Notes under the pieces: generated by a model
Told to the model about the DNA's origin: nothing
What the model saw: only the letters and a program-made list of their open reading frames with translations
Database searches by the model: none
Shown: positions 11,772 through 25,172 of the stretch, piece after piece
Position numbering within the stretch: position 1 is the stretch's first letter
How the letters are laid out: each line of letters begins with the position of its first letter
Translations under genes and position numbers: made by a program
From: Elysia crispata
Taxonomy: Eukaryota; Mollusca; Gastropoda; Plakobranchidae
Direction of reading: 5' to 3'
Length of the DNA stretch: 64,000 nt
Assembly: GCA_033675545.1 (NCBI GenBank)
Contig: JAWDGP010006848.1
Span: 977,501-1,041,500, forward strand

Positions 11772-14103
11772 ACAAACATTGTATTGTCCATCTCTGATCT
11801 CTCATCAAAATTATTTTCATGCTTTAGTGTTATTTGTTTTTTAAGGCATTTTTTGTTGACCATTGTAAATTTATCATCTTTCTTCAGATGGGCAGTGCCA
11901 TACAGAAGATGGCAGTGACAAATCAATGTATCACTTTTTAATCATAATTTTGTAATGTTCAGCACATATTTTGTTGTTGCTTTTTGTTAAGGTGATTTTG
12001 GCAAAATGGTTATTATTCTGTGTATCAAATAATTGTCAAGGGCAATGACTCTTTGCAAGCACATTTGAATCTTAAGAATAAATGCTTTTCAAATATTCTA
12101 ATATCAGTAACTTTCTTTCTTCATCACATCTGCTGACTAGCTGTTATGACTATGTTTATTTTAGGCAAGTCTAAAACTGTAACAGCCAAAAAAATGAAAT
12201 ATTGCGGGCTGGGAGAGAGAAACTTCTTGACATTGACAGGAAGTCTTGGTTTTGGAATTTGGTCACGTTTTCATAGCATAAATGTTCTAAAACTTGACAA
12301 AAACTAAATGAAAGACCCATTCTCATCCTTGTTATTGGGCTTGACTATTCATTACACATACTTACTCTTCAACTAAATAGCCTATCCTCAAATTCAGTCT
12401 ATGGCCACATTGCAGCATTAGGTTGGCAGATTAAAAGATTCTTGGTGCAACAAACATAGGTTGACTAGAATTTTTTTGTTTAAGAAGCTTGTGCATGTGA
12501 TAGATAGGTAAGCATGATTCAATATTTTATTAGGCATTTCTTTTTTTTTGTTGTTTACTATCAAAGTGCTTAGTCCTGAAATGTGTAAAACAAATCTGTA
12601 TTCTCATTGCCAAGATCTATGATTTCAATATATTTTATGATTGATGAATTTGAGGTAAATCAAAAACATTTTCATTTGTATTACATCATTGTATGTATGA
12701 ACATAAATCATATTAAAACGTTTTCTTCAGCAAATCAAAATGTTTGCATGCTTCTTAATTTTATCTGCTTCTCAAGTTAATTTTGTTCTAAAATCTTCAT
12801 AAGACTTGATTGAACAGGCTAGACAATTACAGTAATTAAATCACTGGTGTTCCTTGTAACACCAAAGAGAGCATGTCAAAAAGAGAAAGGTGTCAAGGTG
12901 TATCAAGATTTTCACATTATTTGTGGGTAACATTGTAACAATCCTGAAGTGAGTTTTTGGCTCAAAAATGTGTCAAATCCTGAAAAATTAACTACTTGGA
13001 ATGCAATGTACAGTATTTATCTTGATTAACTCGTTTAATGAAAGCTATGACAACAAAATGAAACCTGTGCAGTTATAAACATAATTTATTCCCCATCTCC
13101 ACCCCAGTACACTGAAATGAACGGAACTCTGACCTCTGAATTTTAAACTTACACAATAATTACCCCAGGCCTCCATCCTAGGAAACTGAAATTACAGAAT
13201 CACAAGAAAAGTAAGAACTAGTGCTCAGTAGGTGGTGGAGCTAACCTAAAAGAAAAAAGTGTTTGCTTCTTATGGGATTTGAACCCTCAGCTCATATATT
13301 TATTTGCTTCGATAACTGCCATCTTATCACTCTAGAGAAACAAGTTTTTTTTGTGCCAATTTGCAACTTGAATCCTATCTAAAGGAGTTTCAGAGCCAGC
13401 CACTTTAAATCTTTTGAGAGGGCATAATTATCATTTTGTCACCACTATTAAATTAAAAAGAAAATATAAATGAAACGGGTGACAGCGTAATGAGTGGATT
13501 TTTTTTCAGAGTTGTACACTGAAATTCCAGGGACTACAAAATCTTTTAAGTTTAATTATGTTAATTCTAAGATGAAGAGATGACTTGGGTACCAAAAATC
13601 ATTTTGGTTCAGCCATGTACTTGTACAAAAAGAGTAAATGAATAAATATGATAAGGATGCGACAAAACATCTGTAGAGAGATCAGCACAATCGTGCTTCA
13701 GATAAAATAATAGACCAAATTCCTCTTTCTTTTTTTATTCTCGTTTCAACATGATGATTTCTAGTGCAAATATAGTTTGTGACTGGTATATCTTCAAGAA
13801 AAAAATTACATACAATTAAAACATCATGATACACTTGTATTTTGAAAGCAAAAATATCTGAACACTAAATGAATGAATCGGAATTAACCATTTAAATGTT
13901 TTAACAACCATAGACAAATTATACTTCATCGACAGTTTTCTTTAGCAATTATTAAATAAAAAGGAAGTAAGTTTACCATCTCAGTGCACCCATTCAAGCA
14001 ATAAATTCTCACAACAAAAAACTCCCGATGCAATCATTCTCAATTACATTTCATGCTCTGTCTCACAGATTATTTATCTAAAAATTATAACTTGTAGAAA
14101 TGA
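11772..14103. other. Tail-to-tail interval: 3' UTRs of the gelsolin-like gene and SSR4
   Basis: No coding exon seen. Candidate poly(A) signals: AATAAA on + at 12077-12082 for the gelsolin-like gene, and AATAAA on - at 13739-13734 (second at 13090-13085) for SSR4. A degenerate tRNA-like SINE head lies at about 13270-13335. Confidence 0.5.
13265..13340 (-). mobile_element. Degenerate tRNA-derived SINE head
   Basis: Minus-strand B box GGTTCAAATCC (13285-13275) is canonical. A weaker A-box-like TGATAAGATGG (13329-13319) sits 33 nt upstream, the normal spacing. Read as an old SINE head in the SSR4 3' flank. Confidence 0.5.
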
Positions 14104-14208
14104 TTAGGCCAATAATTTTCCACGTTGTGTATAAGCCATCCACCAAACAATGATGGCTGTCATTGCTGCCACAAACTCACTCTGGATAAGGGGACCTGAC
14201 CAGATACC
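14104..14208 (-). CDS. SSR4: SSR4 exon 6 (membrane anchor)
   Basis: 34 codons plus TAA: GIWSGPLIQSEFVAAMTAII then VWWMAYTQRGKLLA. Encodes the single transmembrane helix and short cytosolic tail. Confidence 0.95.
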   Translation of the reverse strand, partial: GIWSGPLIQSEFVAAMTAIIVWWMAYTQRGKLLA

Positions 14209-17200
14209 CTGTAAGAAGAAAGGATTTTGTAAAAAGTGTTAGATCTACACATTTTGATTTATTGTGACTATGGTGCTTGTTATAGAATCACTTGAACAGA
14301 AAAAAAAATAAGATTAGGTTAAAGAACTCTTTTAGTTATATCAGTAGTTTTGGCCCATTCATGACTCTATGCTGCCTCTAAGTATGCCAGTAGTTTACAA
14401 CAAAAAAAAAATGGCCACAACCTATGGATCCCAAAACATTCTATGTCTACCACTCTATGTCTTACTATTAAAGTTATTAATATTTAAGCCAGTCAAGATT
14501 TGACCAACAATTTTCCTTTAAAAATACTCTCTACCATTTTATAGCATTATTCATTTTTTAATCTACAGATCTGTATGAATCTCATCAACATCAGACTAAA
14601 CGTCCTAGAAAGGCAGTTCAAACTGACAATGTTACTTGTGTTATTTCAACAATAATGGAGGCAAAAGATTTGTAAAAATAAAAAAAAATACACGGGATGA
14701 GTGTAGACATTTTTGAATTTTATTTCTAGCTTGGAGGAAAAGGTCAACCAACATTCCAATGTAGTATTTCTCAACAAAAGCATATATTATAAATCTGATT
14801 GATTTTTTAAATTATGATTTCCTACCTACTGGACCAAACATGCATACAGGGCAAAAGATTTAATAGACAAGACGAACTATTTTCACATTACGTAATCCTT
14901 GTAACAGGTCAAGGGGTGTAAACAAAAAGCTCCGGAGCTACATTTGTAGATAAAAGAAATATCATGGTCTTTGTTGAGAATTGCAAAGTTCAAATTTTTT
15001 ATGGACATATGAATAAAATCTGATATCCACATCAATGCTATGTCAATTTTTTAAATGAATCTTATTTCTACAAATGAAAACATAATTTATTGGGATTGCC
15101 TAGTCTGTTTTTGTTATCTAGTATACAAAATAGGCCTCCGCATTGAAATAAAATAGGAACACATTAAAACATGTGTGAAAACATGAATTTTAGTATGTTG
15201 CAGCTTCAACAAATACAAAAAAATGATTGATGATGGATGAAACCAGAATGCTTGCACCTTGAGTGACAAGAGCTTGGAAAGAGCCGTGAGATTCCAAACA
15301 ATCACATTTAAACAAACAAAAACAAAAAAAAAGATGAAAATTACCTTTGATTTAACATGAGATCCTAAGTATATTTGGGTTAATTGATGCTACTTAAACT
15401 CAGTTTGTTTGATATGGAACTTTGCATTACAGAAGAATATGAGAAAAATATTACTAAAATGGAATTCAGTTATACAAAATTACCTTGGTTTGAATATTAG
15501 GGAAATCTCTATTACATGTATCCCTTTGAAATGAATGTCATCAAGTTTATAAGACTTGGTAAAACAGGTTTTAACACCTATGAGATTTACTTACAGGGTG
15601 ATTAAGGGTGATGGTGAATAGAGGCTTCAAGCTTCCAGTGCTCTCGCCACTGCGCTGGGCCTTAAAGAATAGAAAAATAAAAGATATCTGCATGAATTTA
15701 TTATCATAAAGCATTCAAACAATATCATCTTTACAGTGAGCATTAACATCAAATTATTGAAGGCAAATATATTTTCCACAACATAAAAGCATTGAACTGG
15801 AGTTTCAATAACAACATTTTAGCTAATAAATTATTAACTCATTGACACAAAATCTTCCAGCAAATTGTCTTTCAAACTCTTGGCTTAATAATAGAACTGC
15901 ATAAAAATCAATTTTAACATTATTAAATACTATTCAGTTTAGACAAGAATTTTATCATGTTTGTAAGTTAATAATTCCATACATCTGTTTCAAAAGCAGT
16001 GGTCTCAAGCTTTTCTTTGCTTCTCATCCACTATTTTTCCAATTTTTATATATCCTGTGAAATGTAATAAATGATTGACTGTGAATAGTCAAAGAATTCA
16101 CATGACTTAGATACCTTTCTTAGAAGAGCAAATCCTTCCTCGTCAAAGAAGCGAATTTCATATGCACCAGATGGTAGTTTCTTGGGCTCATCAGTTATTG
16201 AAATCTGACAAAATTATAATGGAAGAGAATGAGTTGACAAAGGTCTTAAAAATATTTCTTTCTTTCTTTTTGTGCCTGCATTTTTTTAATTAATTTTCTA
16301 ATGAGACCTCCATATAAACATAAATGAAAATTTTTTTTTTTAAGTTTCAGCACTTACTCCTAGTTTTTATCCAGAGTGAAAATTTAAGAAGAAGTGAAGG
16401 AAAACTACAGGTATAAGGCTTAGTAAAAGAAAACAAAATTGCACGACTCTCTCCTATGAGCAGATTGTGTGTACAGCTGAACAAGATAAAGAGCAAAATT
16501 TACACCTTAAATTTAGTTAAAATAAATATGGATGATGGTGAAGAAGTTAATATCAATTTCTAACTCACAGGCAGAAATGCTTAACTTCTAACACAAGCAC
16601 TGAAAAGCAGCATAAACCATGATTTAAATCTGTTGTGAATGACAGGGATGAGACTCCATACAAGTTTTTTTTCACTGAACTTTTGAAATCGGTCAATGAG
16701 ACTGAGAGCGACATATAGGCACAAGCAATCCCCCCCCGAAAGAAAAAAAAAACAATTGTAGACGGGGCCATACTGATTTAATTATTTTTTTCCCATGCTC
16801 ACAATAAGTTTTGAATGACTTGTTACAACTCATCTACAGCTGCCCCCCCCCCCCTCCAAATGTCACCGCTTTCTGCAATTCTCTAGGCAACATAAAGGTT
16901 TACTCATCATAGTATACAGACATTACATACTGAGCATTGCTCTTCATATCTTAGTTTTTTCTTCAGAAATTTGAACTGAATATGATCACTATCAATTAGG
17001 TCTAGAACTTCTCATCAGGCCCCATCAGGCCATTTAAAAATTTTTACCAAAAACAAATTACGCTTACATCTCTAGAGACCTATAATTATTTGCATTGGAA
17101 TGAAAATCACCAACTTATATAGTTTCAAGTCATGTCTGGTTTTTGATAGATTTTATATACATTTACTCTAGATCTATGAAAGATTTTCCAGTTGATCTTC

Positions 17201-20200
17201 ATAATCGACTAGATTTAGATAATATGCATATTGATGCAAAAAAAAAACAACAAAACACTGTTTAGTTGTAAATATCAGATGAAGAAATAAGAATAAGCCT
17301 TTGTTGGAAATCATGGCAAGTTTTGGATGTGAAAACACAGACAGAATGATATTTTTCATTTAAATGAACAACAAAGTAAACATTTCAATGACAGCAGCAT
17401 CATGGATGGTTTCACTTTCAACTTCAAGACAAGTATTAATATTGCCTGGCTTTATCCTCTCAAGCAGCCTATTCCTGGATGACTACAAAAAATATTGCAT
17501 AAATAATTTTTTCACTTTTTCTTCTTATTATACTTGAGCAAAGCAAGGATAAAAAAAATCTCAGCCAGGCACAATGGTAGGGTTTGCAGAGGATCATACA
17601 ATTGTTCAGAATATATGAAGTTATATAAATTAGGGAAAACTTCTCATCCCTGGGATCATCCTGTTTCAATTTTATACGAGGGCAAAAAGTTATCCTGACC
17701 TGGTATTTGTTGGGTTCGCTTGTTTTTGTTGCAGGAAGAGTACGCCCTGCAACATCAGCATACAAATTGATGTTCTGAAATGAAATTAATAAACAAATTA
17801 CCTAAATATTCAGATATCTTTGAAATTCCAGCTGAACATAGATTTTGAATTCTGGATCATTTAATCATAGCAGTTTGTTTGAATGCAGTTTTATAATAAA
17901 AGTATTACTATAAAATATTCTAATTTCATGACACTGTACCTACATGGTGAGAAATCTAGAATTGATTTCATTTACAAGGCAAACTTCATATTTAGCAGGT
18001 CTCAAACAATTAAGGAGAAATGTACATGTATGTATTGCATGAAAAACAGCAAACTTAATGACTAGGAAAAAAATATTAAATTATTATATATTAATATTAA
18101 TGGAAACAAAATATAATGCATACATTGGGCTGAATGATAATACAAAAAAGAAGGTATTTCCTTTAAAAGTTATACCTCTGACATTTTTTTGTTTTTTTTT
18201 GGGGGGGAAAAGGAAGAAAATACCTTTCTTTTATATTATCAGTCGGTTCAATATATGCATTATATTTTGTTCCCATTAATAATCAAGATATAATTTTATT
18301 TATAATTATATATTCATGTACAGGCAATGCTGTTTTTTCACCTTAAGATTATTTTTGCATGTCAAAGAGAATTCCACAATAAGAACTGTATCAAAAGATA
18401 CCACTGCTTCTGGGGTTGAGTAACTCTGAGATGTTACTTGTGGTGCCAAACAAGTGTCTCCTGAGGACATGACAATTAGTGATGACTCCATAAATTTGCA
18501 ATGTATGTATTCTTATTTGCTTTATAAAACAGATAGTATTTATGCATTTCTTAGATTTCCTTATAAATGGTATAAAGTCAGTCTTTACTGCACTTATAGC
18601 TAATAAATTTCCCCATTTTTAAAAGAGATGAGCTTAAACTCTCTAGTAGCATAAAACCAAGGAGAAAAATATAATGTGATAAATCTAGACATTTATCTTA
18701 GATTTAAAATGGGGAGAACAAAGCTGAGGGTTTTTCTTTATAATGCAGTGCTCTTTTAAATTATTATTTACTTCTAGAAAGAAACCATGCTCAAACAAAA
18801 GCCAGAGTTAATCAGACAACATTTGATGAGTACATGTAAAAATGAATTTCTTGCCCTTTTGTCTCAAAAAAATTAATATTCCCATTCTCCATAACTTTCT
18901 ATTATTAAATACAAATGACATATCTAGAGCTATTTTAAACATTTGAGAAAACAAGAAAATCAAATAACTGGCTCTAGCTCATTACAATTAAAGCCACCTA
19001 CAATGGAAGGATTACCCTGGCTATTACAACACAAATAAGTTTCCATAATAATTCCACCGTAATCTATAGATGCTTTTATTGGAAATAAAAGCTTGCGAGG
19101 ATTATGAGATATTTACTAGATCCTATAAATACACTATTAATGCCTTTCTTTCATACAGAAATATGTGTGTAAAAACATTTTACATGTTTAGGAATTGGTC
19201 AAGAAAGTTACTTACCTTTTTAAAAATTCTTTTGGGTAAAAGCTTGGTTCTAGAATAGGTCTGTTAATAATGTGATCCATTTTATGCAACTATAGGTCTA
19301 AGTTATTCTACAAACTTAACCTGCCTTTAAATATAATTAAAAGCATTATCAACTGAGGCCTACATCAGGAACTTTCACATAATTATGTTAGAAAACTACG
19401 AAAAGTACATTACATCAAATTTAAACAGAGGAAAAACAATTCAAACCTATGAATTATGTCCAAGAAGTTCATATCTGAATCTAGTGTGAGATTTACTGGC
19501 TTATTCCTTAGAATAAGATGAAAGTAGTTTGAGTAACCCTAACAAAAAGAAGAATTTGACTGCCATTCACATAATTATAAATCAATGGAATAAATTAAAC
19601 ACGTCTCATTCAGCAGATTAACATCTCTTTCAATTTAATTTGTTACAGATATGATTTTGTTAGGACTAAATTCAGTATCAACCCCACTTTCTAAAAGAAA
19701 TACAAGTGTTACAGGTTAAGCTAGGCTACTTGTAAATCCTTTGATTTTCATAAAGAGATAGAGTGAGTTTCAACTTTTTAAGATACTACCATTATAGTTT
19801 ATATGCAACAAAATGAACTTCAAATTTGTGTTAAGATTTAAACAAAATACAGTGCAATCTCCATATATTGATTTATAATATAAGAAAAAATTACCTTAGA
19901 AAAAATAACGTCAATATATATGTGGATAAATAAAAATACAAAGATAAAGACAAAAATACCAACAACAAAGACAAATACTGAAATAAGAAAATACGGGAGG
20001 CCAAAATTTTGAATAAAGAAATAGACTGTCTCCCATATTTACTATTTTTCCATGAAATGGGTTGTTGTGTATTGTCTCTTCTATTTCTTCTTTTTTTGGT
20101 AAACAGTACTTTTCTTGTTAATATCAATATCTGCTAGCAGTAGCACAGTAGCAATTAGATCTTCATTTCAATACTAAGGTCTTTTTCTTCCCATGACCAT

Positions 20201-21050
20201 GGTGAAGTCTGACGATTGTGCTAGGTCAAGGATTAACAGAGCATCAATGAGTTGTGAAATGCATGGTTGTTCAAGAATGAAGAGTATTATAATTACTGTC
20301 TCTAGATGACTAAGGCAACGTTCCTAACACATTACTATCAGAAAAAAACAATGAAGGCGTTCCAAAATGTCTCAGCTCATAGCATCAATCTGTGCCTAGA
20401 TCTAGATTTGGCCTTGCTGACATTTAGCAAACTGCAATGCAATAATCAGTTGAACACTGTCTCTAGGCGGTGTCAGGGAAAAAAAGAAAGGGGCTGGGTA
20501 GGAAAATCTAAGAGGATCTTTTTTATCTGATTTGTTATGAGATCACAATACATTCAACAGCGGGTGCAAATGGAGAGACAGAGAAGAAAAGTGTGTGTCT
20601 GTGAGAAACAGAAAAGTATGGTACAGCGGGTGGCCTGGCGAGAGAGACTTGCTCTCTTAGATGTGTCAGCTGATTGGCACCAACACTTTCATTTGACTGT
20701 GCTTCATGAGTGAGGCCAAATCTAGATCTAGGCCTGATAGTGATACAATAGAAAGCAGACTAGTTTTTCACTAAGACAACGCCGATAAAATGATTGGAAT
20801 ACCTACTGAAATTAGAGGAATATGGCGCTATGTAGGTCAAGACCCTATCGAAAGGGGCTATCTGAAAGGAAAATCTATCTAGATTTAGATTATACTAAGG
20901 CCTACTAGACGTCTAGATCTAGATCTAGATTCTAGTAATACCACACTAAACACGTCAGATTGAGCTCCAGTTTTCTGACTACTTACCGGAGATAGATACA
21001 GGCAAAATAACCACGAAGAGGGCCACCAGAATTGTATAAATGGAAGCCAT
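14104..21050 (-). CDS. SSR4: Translocon-associated protein subunit delta (TRAP-delta / SSR4), complete, 6 exons
   Basis: Subunit of the ER TRAP complex that sits at the Sec61 channel and assists translocation and topogenesis of some secretory and membrane proteins. Exons (minus strand, 5' to 3'): 21050-20987, 18460-18342, 17774-17700, 16204-16115, 15660-15595, 14208-14104. They give 172 aa against 173 in human, with every phase consistent. Residues 1-21 (MASIYTILVALFVVILPVSI S) form a signal peptide. The lumenal domain has GDTCLAPQV and VEFSLTCKNN, whose two cysteines match the conserved disulfide pair. Further matches are LYADVAGRTLP, GAYEIRFFDEEG, FALLRKAQRSGES and PLFTITLNHPG. A C-terminal membrane helix (FVAAMTAIIVWWMAY) is followed by TQRGKLLA-stop. 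The start ATG has A at -3 and G at +4. First intron about 2.5 kb. Confidence 0.97.
15595..15660 (-). CDS. SSR4: SSR4 exon 5
   Basis: 22 codons, AQRSGESTGSLKPLFTITLN then HP. The acceptor is AAG rather than the commoner CAG; donor GTAAGT. Confidence 0.93.
15990..16060. mobile_element. Possible hAT terminal fragment
   Basis: CAGTGGTCTCAAGCTTTTC from 15997, followed by a T-rich stretch, resembles the outer end of Charlie/Tip-type hAT elements. I found no partner end in the SSR4 intron, so this is a weak call. Confidence 0.3.
16115..16204 (-). CDS. SSR4: SSR4 exon 4
   Basis: 30 codons containing PSGAYEIRFFDEEGFALLRK, the best conserved block of the family. CAG acceptor, GTATCT donor. Confidence 0.95.
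17700..17774 (-). CDS. SSR4: SSR4 exon 3
   Basis: 25 codons, NINLYADVAGRTLPATKTSE then PNKYQ. Corresponds to the LYADVGG region of vertebrate TRAP-delta. Donor GTCAGG. Confidence 0.94.
18342..18460 (-). CDS. SSR4: SSR4 exon 2
   Basis: 119 nt: completes Gly22, then DTCLAPQVTSQSYSTPEAVV and on to VEFSLTCKNNLK. Holds both lumenal cysteines. CAG acceptor, GTGAAA donor. Confidence 0.95.
20951..20957 (-). promoter_or_regulatory. UPRE-like TGACGTG in SSR4 intron 1
   Basis: Minus-strand TGACGTG lies 30 bases beyond the exon 1 donor. It is the core of the XBP1/ATF6 unfolded-protein-response element. TRAP subunits are known UPR targets in other animals; function here is inferred. Confidence 0.3.
20987..21050 (-). 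CDS. SSR4: SSR4 exon 1 (signal peptide)
   Basis: ATG at 21050-21048 in the context AACATGG. Encodes the 21-residue hydrophobic signal sequence plus the first base of Gly22. Donor GTAAGT. Confidence 0.95.
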
Positions 21051-21300
21051 GTTAATCTATATTTCAAGGAATGTTCGTTGCAAACAGTACAAGTACTGAA
21101 AACAAGCTGAAAATAAATAACGCCGGGTAGAGCAGGTCCAAGATTTTATCTTGTGTGACGTTGATAAAAGTGAAAGAGGAAGCGGAAGCTAATTCTATGT
21201 ACACTTTTTTTCACTGAGAGCTCTCTTGAAAAATGAAGAGTGTACTAAAAATGGCCGCGGTGCTGATTCCATACCGGAGCAAGCGGGCGAAGAGAGGAGG
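21051..21300 (-). promoter_or_regulatory. SSR4: SSR4 upstream region
   Basis: More G+C than its surroundings and no TATA box seen. Contains TGACGT at 21156-21161, about 106 bp upstream of the ATG, and an AAAATGGCCGC (YY1-like) sequence at about 21248-21258. Promoter placement is inferred from position only. Confidence 0.35.
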
Positions 21301-21839
21301 GCAGAAGCATGCTAAAGTGGTTGTCCCACTGATTAATCTTCAATTAGAAATAACCATAGCTTACGCGAGATAAGATCACTTTTGAGGGTCTTTTTTAAAT
21401 TTTTTTAAAGGGAACTGAAATGCTTCTGACGGGAGAACAATAATTCTAATAACTAAAAAATATTTTCTACACTCTTCGTATATCTTTCCATTTTTTCTCG
21501 ATCTGTCTAATGAAATTTTATGCCAAGCTCTCGCCTCGCAGTTTCTCACGAACTGTTCATTGATGATTTATGCATTAAGCTGCAAAATATGTTGCAGAAA
21601 CTGCGACAAAAGCTTCATCACCTAAGTCAAATGATATTCAAATGTAACTTTTTCAAATGAAACCAACAAGCCTACATTATAAACACGATCGTGCGGATGC
21701 CACCAGTCGTGGGCCCGTTCCGGTAGTTGCTGTAATAAACAATTTAATTAAATTCATTTCCAATATAGATTACAATAAAAATATCAATTTGCAGGCTGCT
21801 GAATAACATTGTTACTATTATTATTCTATAAATATATCT

Positions 21840-22268
<429 letters not shown>

Positions 22269-22800
22269 AGTCAAACAAAGGCTATTGAGAATCTTATAAT
22301 GTACTTGAAAATATTTCAAACTGAATTGTAACAGGTAAAAGCCTCATATTTTTCTCTACGATTTAACAACGCAATTACAAATGTGAATCATCTGAAACAA
22401 CAAAAGTAGTCTCAGTGATTAGACCTAAATAATACCAAGGGACGCCTGCGTAAAATAGGATAGGCTTACCAAGGCAGCTAGCCAAGACGGGCTGGGTTTG
22501 CCCTCCGTTTGTTCAAACTTCAAGGCTCCCGTATAGTAGGCTTTCTAGTCCATTTACTAGTACATGTACTACTCTCGTGTTCTTCGGACAAGATTTCACA
22601 TCATTAATTTAAAAAAAAAAAATATTACGTTCTGCAAGACTCACCAAGTCTAAGTCGGGATAAGAAACTTTAGTTTGTATATTCAATCAAGCAGATGCCC
22701 TTTTCTTTGATGTAAAAGATCATGACTTTCCGCGCATCTCTATCACTTGGTACTTTTAGTATTTAATGCATTCTGTCACTCCTAGATTTATTTAGCCTTT

Positions 22801-23034
22801 TTATTAATCTCCCCAACATCTTTTCCTTCCACCATTCTTGTTGTCACATGGTTTTCATTTTCTCGGCCGAAAAAAAAAGTCTGACGTTTACTTGAGTCAT
22901 CGTTTCTGTCAATTTCTCATAACACTGTTTCGATTGATCTCTTTGCAGTCCATGAGATTCGTAGCAGTCTCTGTAAGAACCACATTTCTGAACTTTGAAA
23001 TTGTCCAGGCCTCACATCCGTACATCAGGATAGG
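22801..23034 (-). mobile_element. LINE fragment: C-terminal end of endonuclease/reverse-transcriptase ORF
   Basis: Minus-strand translation gives PILMYGCEAWTISK, then in a second frame EMWFLQRLLRISWTAKRSIE with TVL, then HVTTRMVEGKDVG. This is the conserved tail found downstream of the RT domain in non-LTR retrotransposons. The fragment carries at least one frameshift and an in-frame stop, is 5'-truncated and has no visible tail, so it is an old dead copy. Confidence 0.75.
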
Positions 23035-24833
23035 TTATTATAACACTCCAGGGCTCTTTTTCTTGTGTAGATGGAGATGAATTTATTTGTTAGTACCGAT
23101 TTCATATCTGATATCTTTGTTTTTCAAATGTACATTGCAATATGTGAGCTGCGATAAATAACTTGATTATTTTCAAAAGTTGCAGAAATATTTATATACA
23201 TTTATTGTTAGTAAATTTTGCTGCATTCCTAAGGCAGTTCCATTAGTTTAAGAACTCATAGAAGGAAAACAAATATCAGTTTCAGATAATATGAACATAC
23301 TTATAATTAATATTCACCCAATGTTTTTATCGATGTTTACATGCATTGTGAAATTGTTTTTATCATTTTTATACAATAGAAGGGCAGCTACAGTGTATTT
23401 GCCATGAAAACAATGAATACTCTTAGTAAAACTTGGTGGATGTAAAACAATCCAATAAAATTATTAAAGGGATAGTCGTACTAAACTGTTTTTTTTTTTC
23501 TTTACTGCCTTGTAGACTTAAACAAAAGCTTAGTAACGCAATGTCAGATTAATTTTATGGAAACAGATAAAATATAACCTCGATCTTATAAGCTGTTCCT
23601 TATTTTTCTAACCTCAAAGATTGAAAATGGATTGTGTTTTATTTTCATGCGTCGCATTCATGTTGTGTCCAATGTTAATCTTCCCATTAATTTTTAGACA
23701 AACGTGATTCTTGAGCAACGTGACATTTGAGAAAATAGATCAGAATTGCATTTTATTTATTTAGCAATGTCTTTATGTTATCAATCAAGGCTATTCCTAG
23801 AAGCTTTTTTTTGCTGCTTTACTTAAAAAACAAAAACCGTGCTTTCTGAATCACGAACAACATTAATTTCTTACCATTTTGCGTGCTTTCAGTTTATCTT
23901 AATAATTCATGAAATTCAAAGGTATCAGTGGATTAGCGATAAAGGCTTTAAGCCCGAGTTTAGGAGGCAAGGTTGGAGTATTCATGCCTTATACATAAAT
24001 ATCTCCTTGGAAAAGTTGTGTAATTCTACTTACATGTGAATACTAACCGTCTTATGTTGGAGTGAAAAAGATGCGACATACAAGGAATACTATTTACGGT
24101 AATTATACTCGGCTTGCCATTATTTCATCGGCTATTGAAATTTAAATAAGCGCAATCCACAGTACATTTTGATTTTTAAATGCCCAAATGAGCCTTTATT
24201 TTAATCAAAGTTGTGTATATAGTATGTACATCAGTTAACACTCCCATGATTCACAATTCACCGTGAACATATAATAATATTTTACAAACATGTACTATAA
24301 TAATTATTATTATGCGAAAATTTACGAATTGGTGATGGAATTTAATTCAATACAACTATCTTCTTTTTATCATTGATTTCGCATCATGATTGTCAACCAA
24401 ATTTCTTTAAGTAAGAATGTGGGTAGTGGTAGTGCTAAAGCAATCTTTCCGGCTGTTGATAACAGTATCTAAATCTCTTTCGATTCCATTGCTTAGTTAT
24501 AAGCTTGGTCCAGTCAAATGGGGAAAAAATGTGGCCTTAGACTTCACCTTGAAATAAACCTGGAAACGTGGCATCTGTTGACTGTCTCGATAACGAAAAA
24601 ATGTTACACAATTTTTTGTATTGAAATTTTCCGATGAGTTTTTCTGTTCGTAAGATAATTCAAAACAAGAAAAGATTTTCCATTTACAATTTGTTATAAT
24701 CGAGACCTTGATTGCTATCCTTTATTCCTAAACATACAAAAATCATACGTGCTTTGTATTGTTTTGTTGATTTTGGAGCTGCACTCTACTTATCTTTTTT
24801 AGGGGATAGTAGAAAATGAAAATGTATTGGTAG

Positions 24834-24967
<134 letters not shown>

Positions 24968-25128
24968 TAGGGAAGGGGTTCTGTTATGAAAGCGTTTCAA
25001 GAGCTATACAAAGGATATCTACCAAAGTATAAGGTATAGGCCCTACTAGATGTTAAGTTTGATCATTAATAGCTTACACCTTCTTTCGGTTTAAGGATCA
25101 GCAACAATGCTAGTACATATATTTTGAG

Positions 25129-25172
25129 TGTGTGTGTGTCTCTCTCTCTCACACACACGCACACACTCTCTC
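25129..25172. repeat. GT/CT/CA dinucleotide patch
   Basis: Runs of GT, CT, CA and CT in succession. The GT and CA runs are reverse complements and could fold. Confidence 0.85.
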
